Shown: piece after piece, positions 1 to 8,837 of the stretch
Position numbering within the stretch: the first letter of the stretch is position 1
Layout of the letters: each line of letters starts with the position of its first letter
From: Vallitaleaceae bacterium 9-2
GTDB lineage: Bacteria; Bacillota; Clostridia; Lachnospirales; Vallitaleaceae
Assembly: GCA_038396585.1 (NCBI GenBank)
Contig: CP121691.1
Span: 2,790,001 to 2,854,000 of the forward strand
Direction of reading: 5' to 3'
Length of the DNA: 64,000 bases
The notes under the pieces: generated by a model
Told to the model about the DNA's origin: nothing
Databases searched by the model: none
The model's input: only the letters and a program-made list of their open reading frames with translations
Program-made: the position numbers and the translations under genes

Positions 1-348
1 ATTGGCAGCCTTTGCGATCTTAATAAGCTCATCAATAAGAACTTCTTTTTTGGCTTGAGTATATTCTTCCGGTGTCAAATTAATAATCCCATACGCTGTA
101 AATCGATCTTTTGATACTTCAATTTCAATTAAAGGCTTGTACTGCCCGATAGCGACATACTTGTCAATCCCATGTAAAATCGCACTTTTTAAATGGGCAA
201 ATTGTGTTACTTTTACTCTTGGAATACCTTGAATAAAGGTTTTAAAATCATTGACTTCATAACCTTTTTCTTTGACTTTGATATAAACCAGTTTTTCTTC
301 TTCTACTAATGAAAAAAATTCATTTGAATACAACATATGCTCAAACAT
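1..348 (-). CDS. FapA/DUF342 family protein, N-terminal part (cut by window edge)
   Basis: The frame is open from an ATG at 348 to the left edge, giving 116 residues without a stop. A GAGGTGG ribosome site lies just upstream. The sequence (MFEHMLYSNEFFS, then KVTQFAHLKSAILHGID and IEIEVSKDRFTAYGIINLTPEE) resembles the start of DUF342/FapA proteins, whose second region has the pattern of a short strand, DKMEAY-like motif and a proline-containing turn. Those proteins are cytoplasmic, repeat-rich and poorly understood; some are linked to flagella or the cell surface. The remainder lies outside the window, so the family call rests on the N-terminus only. Confidence 0.55.
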   Translation of the reverse strand, partial: MFEHMLYSNEFFSLVEEEKLVYIKVKEKGYEVNDFKTFIQGIPRVKVTQFAHLKSAILHGIDKYVAIGQYKPLIEIEVSKDRFTAYGIINLTPEEYTQAKKEVLIDELIKIAKAAN

Positions 349-529
349 TCATCCACCTCATATATTCTAATAACTCCTCATATGTCTATTATAACGGGTC
401 TTTAGTCCTATGACAAGGTAAATTTAGGCAGATTCACTCATAACAACACCTTCCCATTCGTTTTATCCTATGATATAATACTTTACACAAACAGATTATT
501 TTTTATTACTTACAGAAAGAGGTTATGTT

Positions 530-1168
530 GTGAAAATTTTTGATTTAGACGGACCATTTCAACGCTACGGGACGATTGTCTTTGATGTTTTGGTCTTAAA
601 TATTGTTTGGCTATTAATTACTGTATTCAGTTTTGGAATATTAAGCGGACCTGCTTTAACCGGCTTGTATTCAGGTATGTATGCAGGTGTTGTATCGGGC
701 GAAGGCTATCCCTTCAAACAGTTTTTCAAACGTTTTGGAAAGCGCTTTTTGACCTCTTTGCTCGTCGGACTATTTACAATGTTTTTTGTTGTTGTAAGTT
801 TGTTTAACATCTTCCTTATTTGGACTAACCAATTTGGAAGCGTGTATATTTTACCTTTTTATCTTTTTGTTTTTATTGAGATTTCATTTATCTCAACATA
901 TGCCTTTCCTTTATTGGCACATTCAAATTTGAAATTCCTTGATATCCTCAAGAATTCATTTTTACTTGCTAACAAGCACCTACCTTGGACAGTTGTGGCT
1001 TCTTTATTAAATACCGTTGCCGTTATTGTTATTGCACTAATTTTCTTAGGGGCTGTTGAACTGTTTGTCTTCATGTTCTTTGGAATGGGTATTATTGTAT
1101 GGCTAAACAGCATCATTATTACAAAAAAAATACTTACTCAATATGATAATTTTATCAATGTCGAGTAA
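530..1168 (+). CDS. DUF624 (YesL-like) membrane protein
   Basis: A 212-residue integral membrane protein. The start is GTG at 530 with an AGAAAGAGGT site; the ATG five bases earlier runs straight into TGA. It opens with the DUF624 signature MKIFDLDGPFQRYG followed by about five hydrophobic segments, with the family-typical small basic loop after the second segment (GYPFKQFFKRFGKRF). DUF624 proteins such as YesL often sit beside carbohydrate ABC transporters, but here the neighbours are housekeeping genes, so no substrate can be inferred. A TATAAT-like box at 474-479 is a plausible promoter. It converges with the pyrophosphatase gene. Confidence 0.8.
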   Translation: MKIFDLDGPFQRYGTIVFDVLVLNIVWLLITVFSFGILSGPALTGLYSGMYAGVVSGEGYPFKQFFKRFGKRFLTSLLVGLFTMFFVVVSLFNIFLIWTNQFGSVYILPFYLFVFIEISFISTYAFPLLAHSNLKFLDILKNSFLLANKHLPWTVVASLLNTVAVIVIALIFLGAVELFVFMFFGMGIIVWLNSIIITKKILTQYDNFINVE

Positions 1169-1186
1169 GTGCTAGCTTCACTAAAT

Positions 1187-2845
1187 TTATAATTTAGCTG
1201 CATTCATTAACTTAGGTACTACCTGTTTTTTACGGCTAAATACACCTGGCAAGAAAATGCTTTGATCATCTTCCTCAAGATGGAAAGCATTTTCTGCTAT
1301 CCATCGATCTTGCCCCACGGCAATCAACTCTGTTCCACCAAGCACAACATCTGTTACAAGTAGAACAACCAAGTGTAACCCTTCTTTTTCAACCATTTTT
1401 TCCATTTCTTGTATAATATGATTATACACTTCAAACAATCCTTGATAATCCCCTGTATTTATCTGAGAAATCGAAACTTTATACTCTCCAAACATAAATC
1501 GCTTACGATCATACGTCAAGATATGTTCAGGCGCTTCTTCTTGCATGCTTGATCCTGCACGAATCATCTCCATACCATACAACTGCATATCCACATCAAT
1601 GATTGCACTCAAACGCTTAGCCATTTCTTTGTCAAATTCTGTGCATGTCGGCGAATGAAACAACAACGTATCCGATATGATGGCACTAAGCATCAATCCA
1701 GCAATCTCTTTTGGTATCTCAATACCTTGTTCTTCATAGATTTTACAAATAATTGAACAGGTACACCCTACCGGTTCCACTCGAAAATATAACGGTGTTA
1801 CTGTGGAAATGTCGGATACACGGTGATGATCGATGATTTCTAAGATATCAATATCTTCGATACCTTCAATCGATTGTCCGCGTTCATTGTGGTCCACTAA
1901 AATCGCTTTCTTTTTATTGATATCGATAAGATCACTTCGAGAAATCATCCCAATGACTTCACCTTTTTCTGTTACTACCGGGAAGCGTCGAAACTTTGAT
2001 GACAACATGTTGTTTTTGACATCGTCAATCGTCTCATAGGTCACAAAATACTCTAAGTCTTTTTTGACAACGACATCACGAATCGGTGCCGTCTGAGCAA
2101 GGGGCTTGACGAGTTCAAACACACTTTTATCTGATATAAAGCATCGCGTAGATATATTTTTTTTACGTGCTATGGCTTGATAGCTTTCCACAAGCTTCTC
2201 TTTGTGTTCTTCTGTTTCAACACCACTCACAATAATAACCGACGCATGTTCTACATATGTTTCAAATTCAAAGCGGTTACAAAGAACAAGATCTTGTTTT
2301 TGAAGTTTTTTACGATATTTTTCATCTTGTAAGTCCGTTGATATATGAACATATCCTTTTATATATTGATTCGTTTTATCATCGGATATCTCTTCAAGCT
2401 TTAAATCTTCAATAACATTATCAATTGGCGTGTTTGTCAACTTTAAGACATCTTTACTTCCTAGATTAAGCATCCGCGGAATAAGATCTGATATGGATAC
2501 AACACCAATCAAGCGTCCCTTTTTATCCGATACCGGTGCCATACGTCCAACTTGATTCGTAATCAAAAGCAATGCTTTTCTAATGGAATCCGTCTCATAT
2601 AGCAATAAAAATTCCGGCAAATTAATATCTAATACTTGTGGTTTTAGACTCGATACAATACGTGGTGCCTTAACGCCAAAATAATTCAACGCAAACTTTG
2701 TCTCTTTATTGACACCTTTTAAAGCAACCGGCTCATAGGCATGGCTATCATCCAATTGATTTTTTAAATAACTATAGCTGATTGCTGCACATATGGAGTC
2801 TGTATCTGGGTTTTGATGTCCAAATACATATACCTTTTCTTTCAT
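1187..2845 (-). CDS. Mn-dependent inorganic pyrophosphatase with CBS and DRTGG domains
   Basis: A 552-residue DHH-family pyrophosphatase that hydrolyses diphosphate to phosphate in the cytoplasm. The N-terminus has the metal-binding GHQNPDTDS, and the DHH motif IIDHHRVSD sits in the middle of the protein. A large regulatory insert between them contains two CBS motifs (ISDLIPRM and ISRSDLID regions) around a DRTGG-like domain; in this family the CBS pair binds adenine nucleotides that modulate activity. The C-terminal DHHA2 part ends with FLPGVFSRKKQVVPKL, typical of these enzymes. I chose the ATG at 2845, which has a GAGAGGTAGGGG site and leaves 16 bp after uridine kinase; a longer start at 2890 would overlap that gene. 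Confidence 0.9.
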   Translation of the reverse strand: MKEKVYVFGHQNPDTDSICAAISYSYLKNQLDDSHAYEPVALKGVNKETKFALNYFGVKAPRIVSSLKPQVLDINLPEFLLLYETDSIRKALLLITNQVGRMAPVSDKKGRLIGVVSISDLIPRMLNLGSKDVLKLTNTPIDNVIEDLKLEEISDDKTNQYIKGYVHISTDLQDEKYRKKLQKQDLVLCNRFEFETYVEHASVIIVSGVETEEHKEKLVESYQAIARKKNISTRCFISDKSVFELVKPLAQTAPIRDVVVKKDLEYFVTYETIDDVKNNMLSSKFRRFPVVTEKGEVIGMISRSDLIDINKKKAILVDHNERGQSIEGIEDIDILEIIDHHRVSDISTVTPLYFRVEPVGCTCSIICKIYEEQGIEIPKEIAGLMLSAIISDTLLFHSPTCTEFDKEMAKRLSAIIDVDMQLYGMEMIRAGSSMQEEAPEHILTYDRKRFMFGEYKVSISQINTGDYQGLFEVYNHIIQEMEKMVEKEGLHLVVLLVTDVVLGGTELIAVGQDRWIAENAFHLEEDDQSIFLPGVFSRKKQVVPKLMNAAKL

Positions 2846-2861
2846 TCTATCCCCTACCTCT

Positions 2862-3476
2862 CTAACGCAATAATGTCCGAATCTGTTCAACCAGCATATT
2901 CACGGCAACAACGTTATGCCCGCCTTCTGGTATGATGACATCTGCTTTTCGCTTACTTGGCTCGACAAACTCATCATGCATGTGTTTTACTGTTGTCAAA
3001 TACTGCGTGATTACAGAATCCAAGCTGCGTCCTCGTTCTTTTACGTCTCGAATAATGCGTCGAATAATGCGAACATCTGCATCTGTATCTACAAAAACTT
3101 TTATATCCAACTCATCAACAAGCTCTTTATTTTCAAAAATCAAAATCCCTTCTACAATAATGACACGCTTAGGTTTTATCTCTAAACATTCTTTTTTTCT
3201 TGTGTATTCCACAAAATCATAAATCGGACAGTGAATTGTCTCTCCGTTTTTTAATTGTCGCAATTGCTCTGTCATCAATTCTGTTTCAAAGGAATTGGGA
3301 TGATCATAGTTTTGCTGTTTTCGCTCTTCCAATGACATGTGGGCATTGGCTTTATAGTAATAGTCATGACAAATTGTAACAACTTGGTCTTCAAGGACAG
3401 ATTTTAATCGATTGACCAGGGTTGTCTTCCCAGACCCCGTTCCTCCCGCGATTCCAATTACAACAGGTTTATTCAT
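2862..3476 (-). CDS. udk: Uridine kinase
   Basis: A 204-residue P-loop kinase that phosphorylates uridine and cytidine to UMP and CMP in pyrimidine salvage. The Walker A motif GGTGSGKTT is at residues 11-19. Other family marks are the HDYYYK nucleoside-binding segment, YDHPNSFETELM, and VIIVEGILIFEN, followed by the lid-like RRIIRDVKERGRSLDSV. The length is normal for Udk. The start overlaps the end of nth by 8 bp and has a GGAGGAAG site inside that gene, so the two are probably translated together in the leftward run from 5943 to 1187. Confidence 0.93.
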   Translation of the reverse strand: MNKPVVIGIAGGTGSGKTTLVNRLKSVLEDQVVTICHDYYYKANAHMSLEERKQQNYDHPNSFETELMTEQLRQLKNGETIHCPIYDFVEYTRKKECLEIKPKRVIIVEGILIFENKELVDELDIKVFVDTDADVRIIRRIIRDVKERGRSLDSVITQYLTTVKHMHDEFVEPSKRKADVIIPEGGHNVVAVNMLVEQIRTLLR

Positions 3477-4131
3477 CTTCTTCCTCCAAATCTTTGCTTC
3501 GTTTTTCTAATCCCCATGGACACTGCGCCAACAAGAAGCATTCCTCACAATTTGGGTTTCTTGCCATGCAGATTTGACGCCCATGCGCAATAATCTGCGT
3601 ATTATATCTTAACCAGTGTTCTTGTGGCAGTTCATCCATTAATGCATATTCAATCTTCACCGGATCTTCCAAAGAGGTGAAGCCTAGCTTATTAGAGATT
3701 CGCTTGACATGGGTATCCACAACAACACTTGGAGAGTTATAGATATGCCCTCTGACAACATTGGCCGTCTTGCGACCGACACCTGATAACGCTGTTAAAA
3801 GCTCTATATCTTCCGGAATAACCCCATTATGTCTTTCAATAAGTTCGTTGGCACACGCCTTGATGTTTTTCGCCTTATTACGATAAAACCCTGTTGAATG
3901 TATATCTTTTTCGAGTTCTTTGATTTCTACACGGGCAAAGTCTTCAAGGGATCTATATTTTTTGAAGAGCTTTTCCGTAACCATATTAACCCGTTCATCT
4001 GTACACTGTGCACTAAGCATCGTTGCAATCAAAAGTTCATACGGCTCTTGATGATTCAAGTAGCAAATATATTCTTCTCCATAGTATTCATCTAACATCG
4101 TTAAAATTTTTGCTTTTCTTTTTTTATTCAT
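3469..4131 (-). CDS. nth: Endonuclease III (DNA glycosylase/AP lyase)
   Basis: A 220-residue base-excision repair enzyme that removes oxidised pyrimidines and nicks the abasic site. The helix-hairpin-helix LSGVGRKTANVV carries the catalytic lysine, and VVVDTHVKR carries the catalytic aspartate. The C-terminus has the [4Fe-4S] pattern C-x6-C-x2-C-x5-C (CMARNPNC, EEC, FLLAQC). The start at 4131 has an AAAAGGG site at good spacing; the ATG two codons earlier is too close to it. The acidic tail (DLEEEDE) overlaps the udk start. Confidence 0.95.
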   Translation of the reverse strand: MNKKRKAKILTMLDEYYGEEYICYLNHQEPYELLIATMLSAQCTDERVNMVTEKLFKKYRSLEDFARVEIKELEKDIHSTGFYRNKAKNIKACANELIERHNGVIPEDIELLTALSGVGRKTANVVRGHIYNSPSVVVDTHVKRISNKLGFTSLEDPVKIEYALMDELPQEHWLRYNTQIIAHGRQICMARNPNCEECFLLAQCPWGLEKRSKDLEEEDE

Positions 4132-4149
4132 TGCCATCCCTTTTCAAAG

Positions 4150-5943
4150 TCATTCAAGGTTAATACATACCAATTCACCATTATTATGAATAAAATCTCG
4201 ACGTCCATAATTCACTAAAATATATGTTCCATTTTCACCTTCTCTAGCCACTGCATCAATCTGATAACGAAAAGGCAACGCACTAAAGAGCTCTTTGTGC
4301 TCAATTCGATCGATGTGGTACATACGTGATAACTGTTTTGTTGTATATTCCTTTGCTTCTTCTTGCCATACTTGATTTTGCTCAAGGACTTCAAGCAAAT
4401 ACCTCTGTAACGTTGACTCAACAAACGTCATCGTCATCCAATCTGCTTTTTTCTTTGGTTTTTCATTAAAAATATAGTCCATTTGCAACCACTGGACATA
4501 GGTGTCTTTATTATCTTTTGTACACTCTAGTTGCTGTATAAACGCATAGATAAACTGATATAACCCTAGTTTATTGTGTTTGACATGATGCATACCTTGC
4601 TTAATCCAAAAAGCTCCCAAAGCTTCATATAAATTATACGACCGGGAGTACTCCTTGACAAGTCGTTTTATTGTTTGGTTGAATAATCCACTATTGTAAA
4701 ATGTCTCCACCATTTCTTCCACTCTTTTTAACTGCATCACATCTTCAAAAGGCAATACTCGTGTTGATAGCACTTCATAGGGTGGATAATCTCTATACTT
4801 TATTTTATACTCCTTGGCAAGGTAGTATAACCCTGCCCCTTTTAAGATCTTTAAAAAACCCAACTGAAATTGGTCAGGCTCCATGGCATATACATAATCA
4901 AAAGAGTCTTTGAAGGTTTTTAGGTCTTCTTCCGGCAATCCTGCAATCAAATCCAAATGGATATGCGTATTGCTTAGTGCTTTGACCCGTTCAACAACCC
5001 TAGGAATCAAAGCCAAATCATTTTTTCTTTGTATAATGGAAAGTGTTGTCGGATTTGACGATTGTACACCAATCTCAAGTTGAAACAATCCCTCTCGCGC
5101 CTTTGCCAAACAGGTCAAAAAAGCTTCATCAATTAACTCTGGTGCCACCTCAAAGTGAAAGTTTGTTATCCCTTGATCTTTTTCCATGATATATTCCATA
5201 ATGGATAATGCGTGTTCACGTTTAGCATTAAAAGTTCGGTCTACAAGTTTAACTTGTGTGACTTTTGCATCAATGAAAAACTGCAATTCTTTTTTTACCA
5301 ACGCTAACGGTCTAAATCGTACGCCCTTTTCAACTGAAGACAAACAATATTGACAATTAAACGGGCACCCTCTACTCGTCTCATAATATATAATCCGATG
5401 CTCTAATTGGTCTAATTGGGGTTCATACGGAAAGATGACTTCTGAAAAATCCATTCCCATACAGCAAGGCTGATCAATAATCTGGTCTTCTTGTCTATAA
5501 CTTATCCCCTTTACCTCACTAAGTGCATCAAAGTTTTTTACAATATCTGCAAATATTTTTTCCCCTTCGCCTTTGACAACAATATCCACGTAGGGATTTT
5601 CTTCAAGTTCTTGAACCGATGTATATGTTACTTCCGGTCCACCATAGACAATACATACCTTTGGACGAATCAACTTAATATTGCGACTTAATCGGCGGAC
5701 CATTTCTATATTCCACAAATAACATGAAAAACCGATAATATCCACATCTGTCTTCATGATCTCGTCTAGAATATATTCTAGATCTTGATTGATGCTAAAC
5801 TCTTGAAAGGTAATGGAACTTTTTTCATGTACATGCTCATAATTATCTATGTGTTGCTGTTCCACATATTTTTGTATATAGCGAATGGCTAAATTGGAAT
5901 GTATATATTTTGCATTAATGCCAATGAGAAGTGAATTTTTCAT
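4150..5943 (-). CDS. B12-binding-domain radical SAM protein (DUF4080 type)
   Basis: A 597-residue protein with an N-terminal cobalamin-binding-like Rossmann domain (residues 1-140, with IVYGGPEVT near 98-106) and a radical SAM core whose cluster motif CPFNCQYC supplies C193, C197 and C200. The C-terminal helical part matches the DUF4080 type. These proteins are predicted to use a cobalamin and a [4Fe-4S] cluster for radical methylation or rearrangement; the substrate is unknown. The start at 5943 has AAGGTGG seven bases upstream; an upstream ATG at 5964 has no such site. It is the first gene of the leftward nth-udk-pyrophosphatase run. Confidence 0.85.
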   Translation of the reverse strand: MKNSLLIGINAKYIHSNLAIRYIQKYVEQQHIDNYEHVHEKSSITFQEFSINQDLEYILDEIMKTDVDIIGFSCYLWNIEMVRRLSRNIKLIRPKVCIVYGGPEVTYTSVQELEENPYVDIVVKGEGEKIFADIVKNFDALSEVKGISYRQEDQIIDQPCCMGMDFSEVIFPYEPQLDQLEHRIIYYETSRGCPFNCQYCLSSVEKGVRFRPLALVKKELQFFIDAKVTQVKLVDRTFNAKREHALSIMEYIMEKDQGITNFHFEVAPELIDEAFLTCLAKAREGLFQLEIGVQSSNPTTLSIIQRKNDLALIPRVVERVKALSNTHIHLDLIAGLPEEDLKTFKDSFDYVYAMEPDQFQLGFLKILKGAGLYYLAKEYKIKYRDYPPYEVLSTRVLPFEDVMQLKRVEEMVETFYNSGLFNQTIKRLVKEYSRSYNLYEALGAFWIKQGMHHVKHNKLGLYQFIYAFIQQLECTKDNKDTYVQWLQMDYIFNEKPKKKADWMTMTFVESTLQRYLLEVLEQNQVWQEEAKEYTTKQLSRMYHIDRIEHKELFSALPFRYQIDAVAREGENGTYILVNYGRRDFIHNNGELVCINLE

Positions 5944-5984
5944 GTAAACCACCTTATTTTTCACTGATAAACGATTAATTAGTA

Positions 5985-6016
5985 GAAAAAAAGCTGTAAT
6001 CTATGCGATTACAGCT
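5985..6016 (-). terminator. Intrinsic terminator of the tRNA-Pro/tRNA-Gln unit
   Basis: A perfect 10-bp stem (AGCTGTAATC with GATTACAGCT, 5-base loop) is followed on the minus strand by a run of seven T. It lies 4 bp after the 3' end of tRNA-Gln and ends the leftward tRNA transcript. Confidence 0.9.
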
Positions 6017-6020
6017 AGAA

Positions 6021-6092
6021 CTGGGCATGCTGGATTCGAACCAGCGAATGCAGGAGTCAAAGTCCTGTGCCTTACCGCTTGGCGAATGCCCA
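6021..6092 (-). tRNA. tRNA-Gln (TTG)
   Basis: The cloverleaf has a 7-bp acceptor stem TGGGCAT/ATGCCCA, the T-arm GGTTCGAATCC, and an anticodon loop CTTTGAC that gives anticodon TTG. The 3' CCA is not encoded. It is probably co-transcribed with tRNA-Pro, which lies 30 bp upstream on the same strand. Confidence 0.96.
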
Positions 6093-6122
6093 TTATGATT
6101 TAAATAAACTTACATGTATCCA

Positions 6123-6196
6123 TCGGGATAACAGGATTCGAACCTGCGGCCTCATACTCCCGAAGCATGCGCTCTACCAAACTGAGCTATATCCCG
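6123..6196 (-). tRNA. tRNA-Pro (CGG)
   Basis: The acceptor stem is CGGGATA/TATCCCG and the anticodon loop TTCGGGA gives anticodon CGG, decoding the CCG proline codon. The D-arm and T-arm are canonical and CCA is not encoded. It is the first gene of a two-tRNA leftward unit. Confidence 0.94.
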
Positions 6197-6265
6197 GCAC
6201 ATGATGTTTTCAATCATGCAAATGATATTCTATCATTATTTTAAGATACTTGCAAGTAGATTTTA

Positions 6266-7300
6266 TCAAAAACATCGGCCATTTTCTTTTTTATTACATT
6301 TTGTTCCTCCCTGAGGACAGTGGTAGCATACTTCGTTCTCAAGTGGTGCATCATTTTTGTATGCTCGGATATTATCAAGGGTTGTCTGAGCGATATTACT
6401 AAGAGCTTCTTTGGTCAAAAAAGCTTGATGAGAAGTCACAAGTACATTGCTAAAGGACAAAAGTCTTGCCAAAATATCATCATCAATGATTTCTGTCGAA
6501 AAATCTTCAAAGAAATATTCACTCTCTTCTTCATAAACATCAAGCCCTGCGGATCCGACCTTCCTTGATTTGAGCCCTTCAATGAGGTGCTCGGTTTGAA
6601 CCAACGCTCCCCGTGAGGTATTAATAAGCATCACGCCATCTTTCATTTGTTTTATTGAATCCTGATTAATCAAGTAATGGGTTTCTTTGGTTAAGGGACA
6701 ATGCAGCGATATAATATCCGACTTTTGATAAAGCGTGGATAAATCAACGAAAGTCACCCCTTCTATGTCCACCGGGTACATATCATATGCCAACACATGC
6801 ATCCCTAGTCCTTTGCATATATCAATAAAAATACGCCCTATTTTTCCTGTTCCGATTACACCAACGGTTTTTCCATGGAAATCAAACCCAGTCAATCCAT
6901 TAATATTAAAGTTATTGTCTCGAGTTCGAACAAATGCACGATGGGTCTTTCGGTTTAAAGCAAACATCAGCGCGACAGCGTGTTCTGCCACAGCATAAGG
7001 CGAATATGCCGGCACCCGAACAATATGAAGCTTTTGGTAAGCCGCCTCAAAATCAACATGATTATAGCCTGCACACCGAAGTGCTAGGAGTCGAACGCCC
7101 ATATCCACCAGTGCATCAATTACAGCTTGATTAAGTGTATCATTAACAAATGCACACACCACTTCTGAACGCGCGGCAAGTGCAACGGTATCTTCATTTA
7201 ACTTTGCTTCAAAGTACTTTATCTCAACATCATAGTTGCTTGCATATTGATCAAATGACTGACGATCATATGGTTTGGTATCAAAAAATGCAACTCGCAT
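6266..7300 (-). CDS. ldhA: D-lactate dehydrogenase / D-2-hydroxyacid dehydrogenase
   Basis: A 344-residue NAD-dependent enzyme that reduces pyruvate to D-lactate (or acts on a related 2-keto acid). The Rossmann motif GVIGTGKIG is near residue 146. The catalytic arginine lies in LINTSRGALV, the glutamate in LDVYEEES and the histidine in TSHQAFLT, the LdhA pattern. Length to the usual C-terminus (APLENEV) is normal, but a further Cys-rich tail follows (CYHCPQGG, TKCNKKENGRCF), four cysteines in 20 residues. The start has an AGGAAGTGAG site. It is monocistronic between tRNA genes. Confidence 0.88.
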   Translation of the reverse strand: MRVAFFDTKPYDRQSFDQYASNYDVEIKYFEAKLNEDTVALAARSEVVCAFVNDTLNQAVIDALVDMGVRLLALRCAGYNHVDFEAAYQKLHIVRVPAYSPYAVAEHAVALMFALNRKTHRAFVRTRDNNFNINGLTGFDFHGKTVGVIGTGKIGRIFIDICKGLGMHVLAYDMYPVDIEGVTFVDLSTLYQKSDIISLHCPLTKETHYLINQDSIKQMKDGVMLINTSRGALVQTEHLIEGLKSRKVGSAGLDVYEEESEYFFEDFSTEIIDDDILARLLSFSNVLVTSHQAFLTKEALSNIAQTTLDNIRAYKNDAPLENEVCYHCPQGGTKCNKKENGRCF

Positions 7301-7407
7301 AAACTCACTTCCTATCTAAACTTATGATTATGTTTCAACTTCTTAAAAAAAGTTTTAATTTTCTCTTGCCTTTTTTTTCTTCATCGTGTATAATAGGCTT
7401 TGCCGTT

Positions 7408-7478
7408 GCGGGTGTAGTTCAATGGTAGAACACCAGCCTTCCAAGCTGGATACGTGGGTTCGATTCCCATCACCCGCT
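7408..7478 (+). tRNA. tRNA-Gly (TCC)
   Basis: The acceptor stem is GCGGGTG/CACCCGC, and the anticodon stem CCAGC/GCTGG encloses the loop CTTCCAA with anticodon TCC. A TATAAT box lies about 20 bp upstream (GTATAATAGG near 7388) and a run of eight or more T begins at the 3' end. It stands alone on the plus strand and CCA is not encoded. Confidence 0.95.
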
Positions 7479-7521
7479 TTTTTTTATGCCCTTTTTTACC
7501 TTAGCCTCTCGCAATTCTCCC

Positions 7522-8772
7522 CTAATCCTTCCTATTTAGTATAAAATTAATCCCTAGTGTAATGATTGCTCCAATCATTGGTAAAATAATAATTGGAACG
7601 TACTTCACTAAGTATCCCGACACCAAAAGAGCCATTGGTAATACCAGCTTAACGACACTCATGCTCACTCCAAATACCACGCCACGTATGTCCGGTGGGA
7701 TTTCATTTTGCATGATTGTAATCACCGGAATATCCACATAAGATATCCCAATACCTACCAACAGACAAAGACTTGAAAAATATATGGTATGACCAAAGGT
7801 ATTCATGGCTTCTTGGAAAAAGACAGGAATGCCTAACAGGGATACCAAGACTGAAATCGCTGTAACGGTATAGGGTAAAATAGTTGAATAGTTCATTCTT
7901 CGGGTTAGCTTTTCAACAGTTAGCGCCCCTAGAATTAATCCAATCGATATCATAGCATTAATTATACCGTAAAGTTTCGGTGACAACAATAGTATTTCAT
8001 TGACAATATAGGGTAGTGGTATGTTCAACGAAAATCCTAGCAAAAAATTCAATACAATAAACATAAAAAACATTTTTCTAAGAACTTTTGAATCAAAAAT
8101 ATAGCTTATTCCCATCTTAAGATGCTCAATGAAAACCATTTTATGCACAACCCTTTTCTGCTGTGGTTCCACATAAAATTCATAGTCAATGAAGAACTCG
8201 GATATGGCCGATAGCACAAAGGATATGCCATTAAGTAACATAAACACTCGAATATCCATCAGGGCAATCATAACTCCACCCAAAATCGGTCCCAGAATTG
8301 TTGATAAAGAGTCAATCAGCTTACTTAATGAATTAACTCTTATTCGCCGCTTAGGATAAGTTAGTCCTGGTTTTGCCGCCTCCATAGTGATTCCATAAAA
8401 ACTGGTGACAACGCTTAACAAGAAGCTGGATGCATAAATATGTCCTAAAGATAAGGGTTGATTATGACTCATATAGAATAACAGAAAAAACAATGCCCCA
8501 TTTAGCAAATCTGTACCGACAATCATCATTTTTTTGGGGAAACGGTCAGCAAGCACCCCTGCAATCGGATTAATAAGAATCATTGGAACCACATTCATCA
8601 TAATCGTTACTGCATAACTAAGCGCCGACCCAGTTATTGTAAGGACATACAGACCGATAGCAAATCCATACACCGAACTGCCAAACATGGATACGGCTTT
8701 TCCACAGAGAAACAGAACAATATTTCTCTTTTCCTCTTGATCTTTTTTTAATGATAATAAGGCCTCTGTCAT
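7522..8772 (-). CDS. MFS efflux transporter
   Basis: A 416-residue major facilitator with about 12 hydrophobic segments. The MFS loop motif between helices 2 and 3 reads GVLADRFPKKMM, and LTRRMN occupies the equivalent loop in the second half. It resembles the macrolide/drug exporter branch (MFS_3), which moves hydrophobic compounds outward by proton antiport. It starts 65 bp after the MerR-methyltransferase gene on the same strand with an AAGGAG site, so that regulator probably controls it. The substrate is not readable from sequence. Confidence 0.8.
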   Translation of the reverse strand: MTEALLSLKKDQEEKRNIVLFLCGKAVSMFGSSVYGFAIGLYVLTITGSALSYAVTIMMNVVPMILINPIAGVLADRFPKKMMIVGTDLLNGALFFLLFYMSHNQPLSLGHIYASSFLLSVVTSFYGITMEAAKPGLTYPKRRIRVNSLSKLIDSLSTILGPILGGVMIALMDIRVFMLLNGISFVLSAISEFFIDYEFYVEPQQKRVVHKMVFIEHLKMGISYIFDSKVLRKMFFMFIVLNFLLGFSLNIPLPYIVNEILLLSPKLYGIINAMISIGLILGALTVEKLTRRMNYSTILPYTVTAISVLVSLLGIPVFFQEAMNTFGHTIYFSSLCLLVGIGISYVDIPVITIMQNEIPPDIRGVVFGVSMSVVKLVLPMALLVSGYLVKYVPIIILPMIGAIITLGINFILNRKD

Positions 8773-8837
8773 ATATACTTCTCCTTTGTATTTTTCTTAA
8801 ATTCAAGAAAAGTATATAATATGGTGTCGACCCTATA

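Noticed and set aside
2846-2890. Longer start of the pyrophosphatase
   Set aside because: It would overlap uridine kinase and precede the conserved MKEKVYVFGHQNPDTDS start, which has its own strong site.
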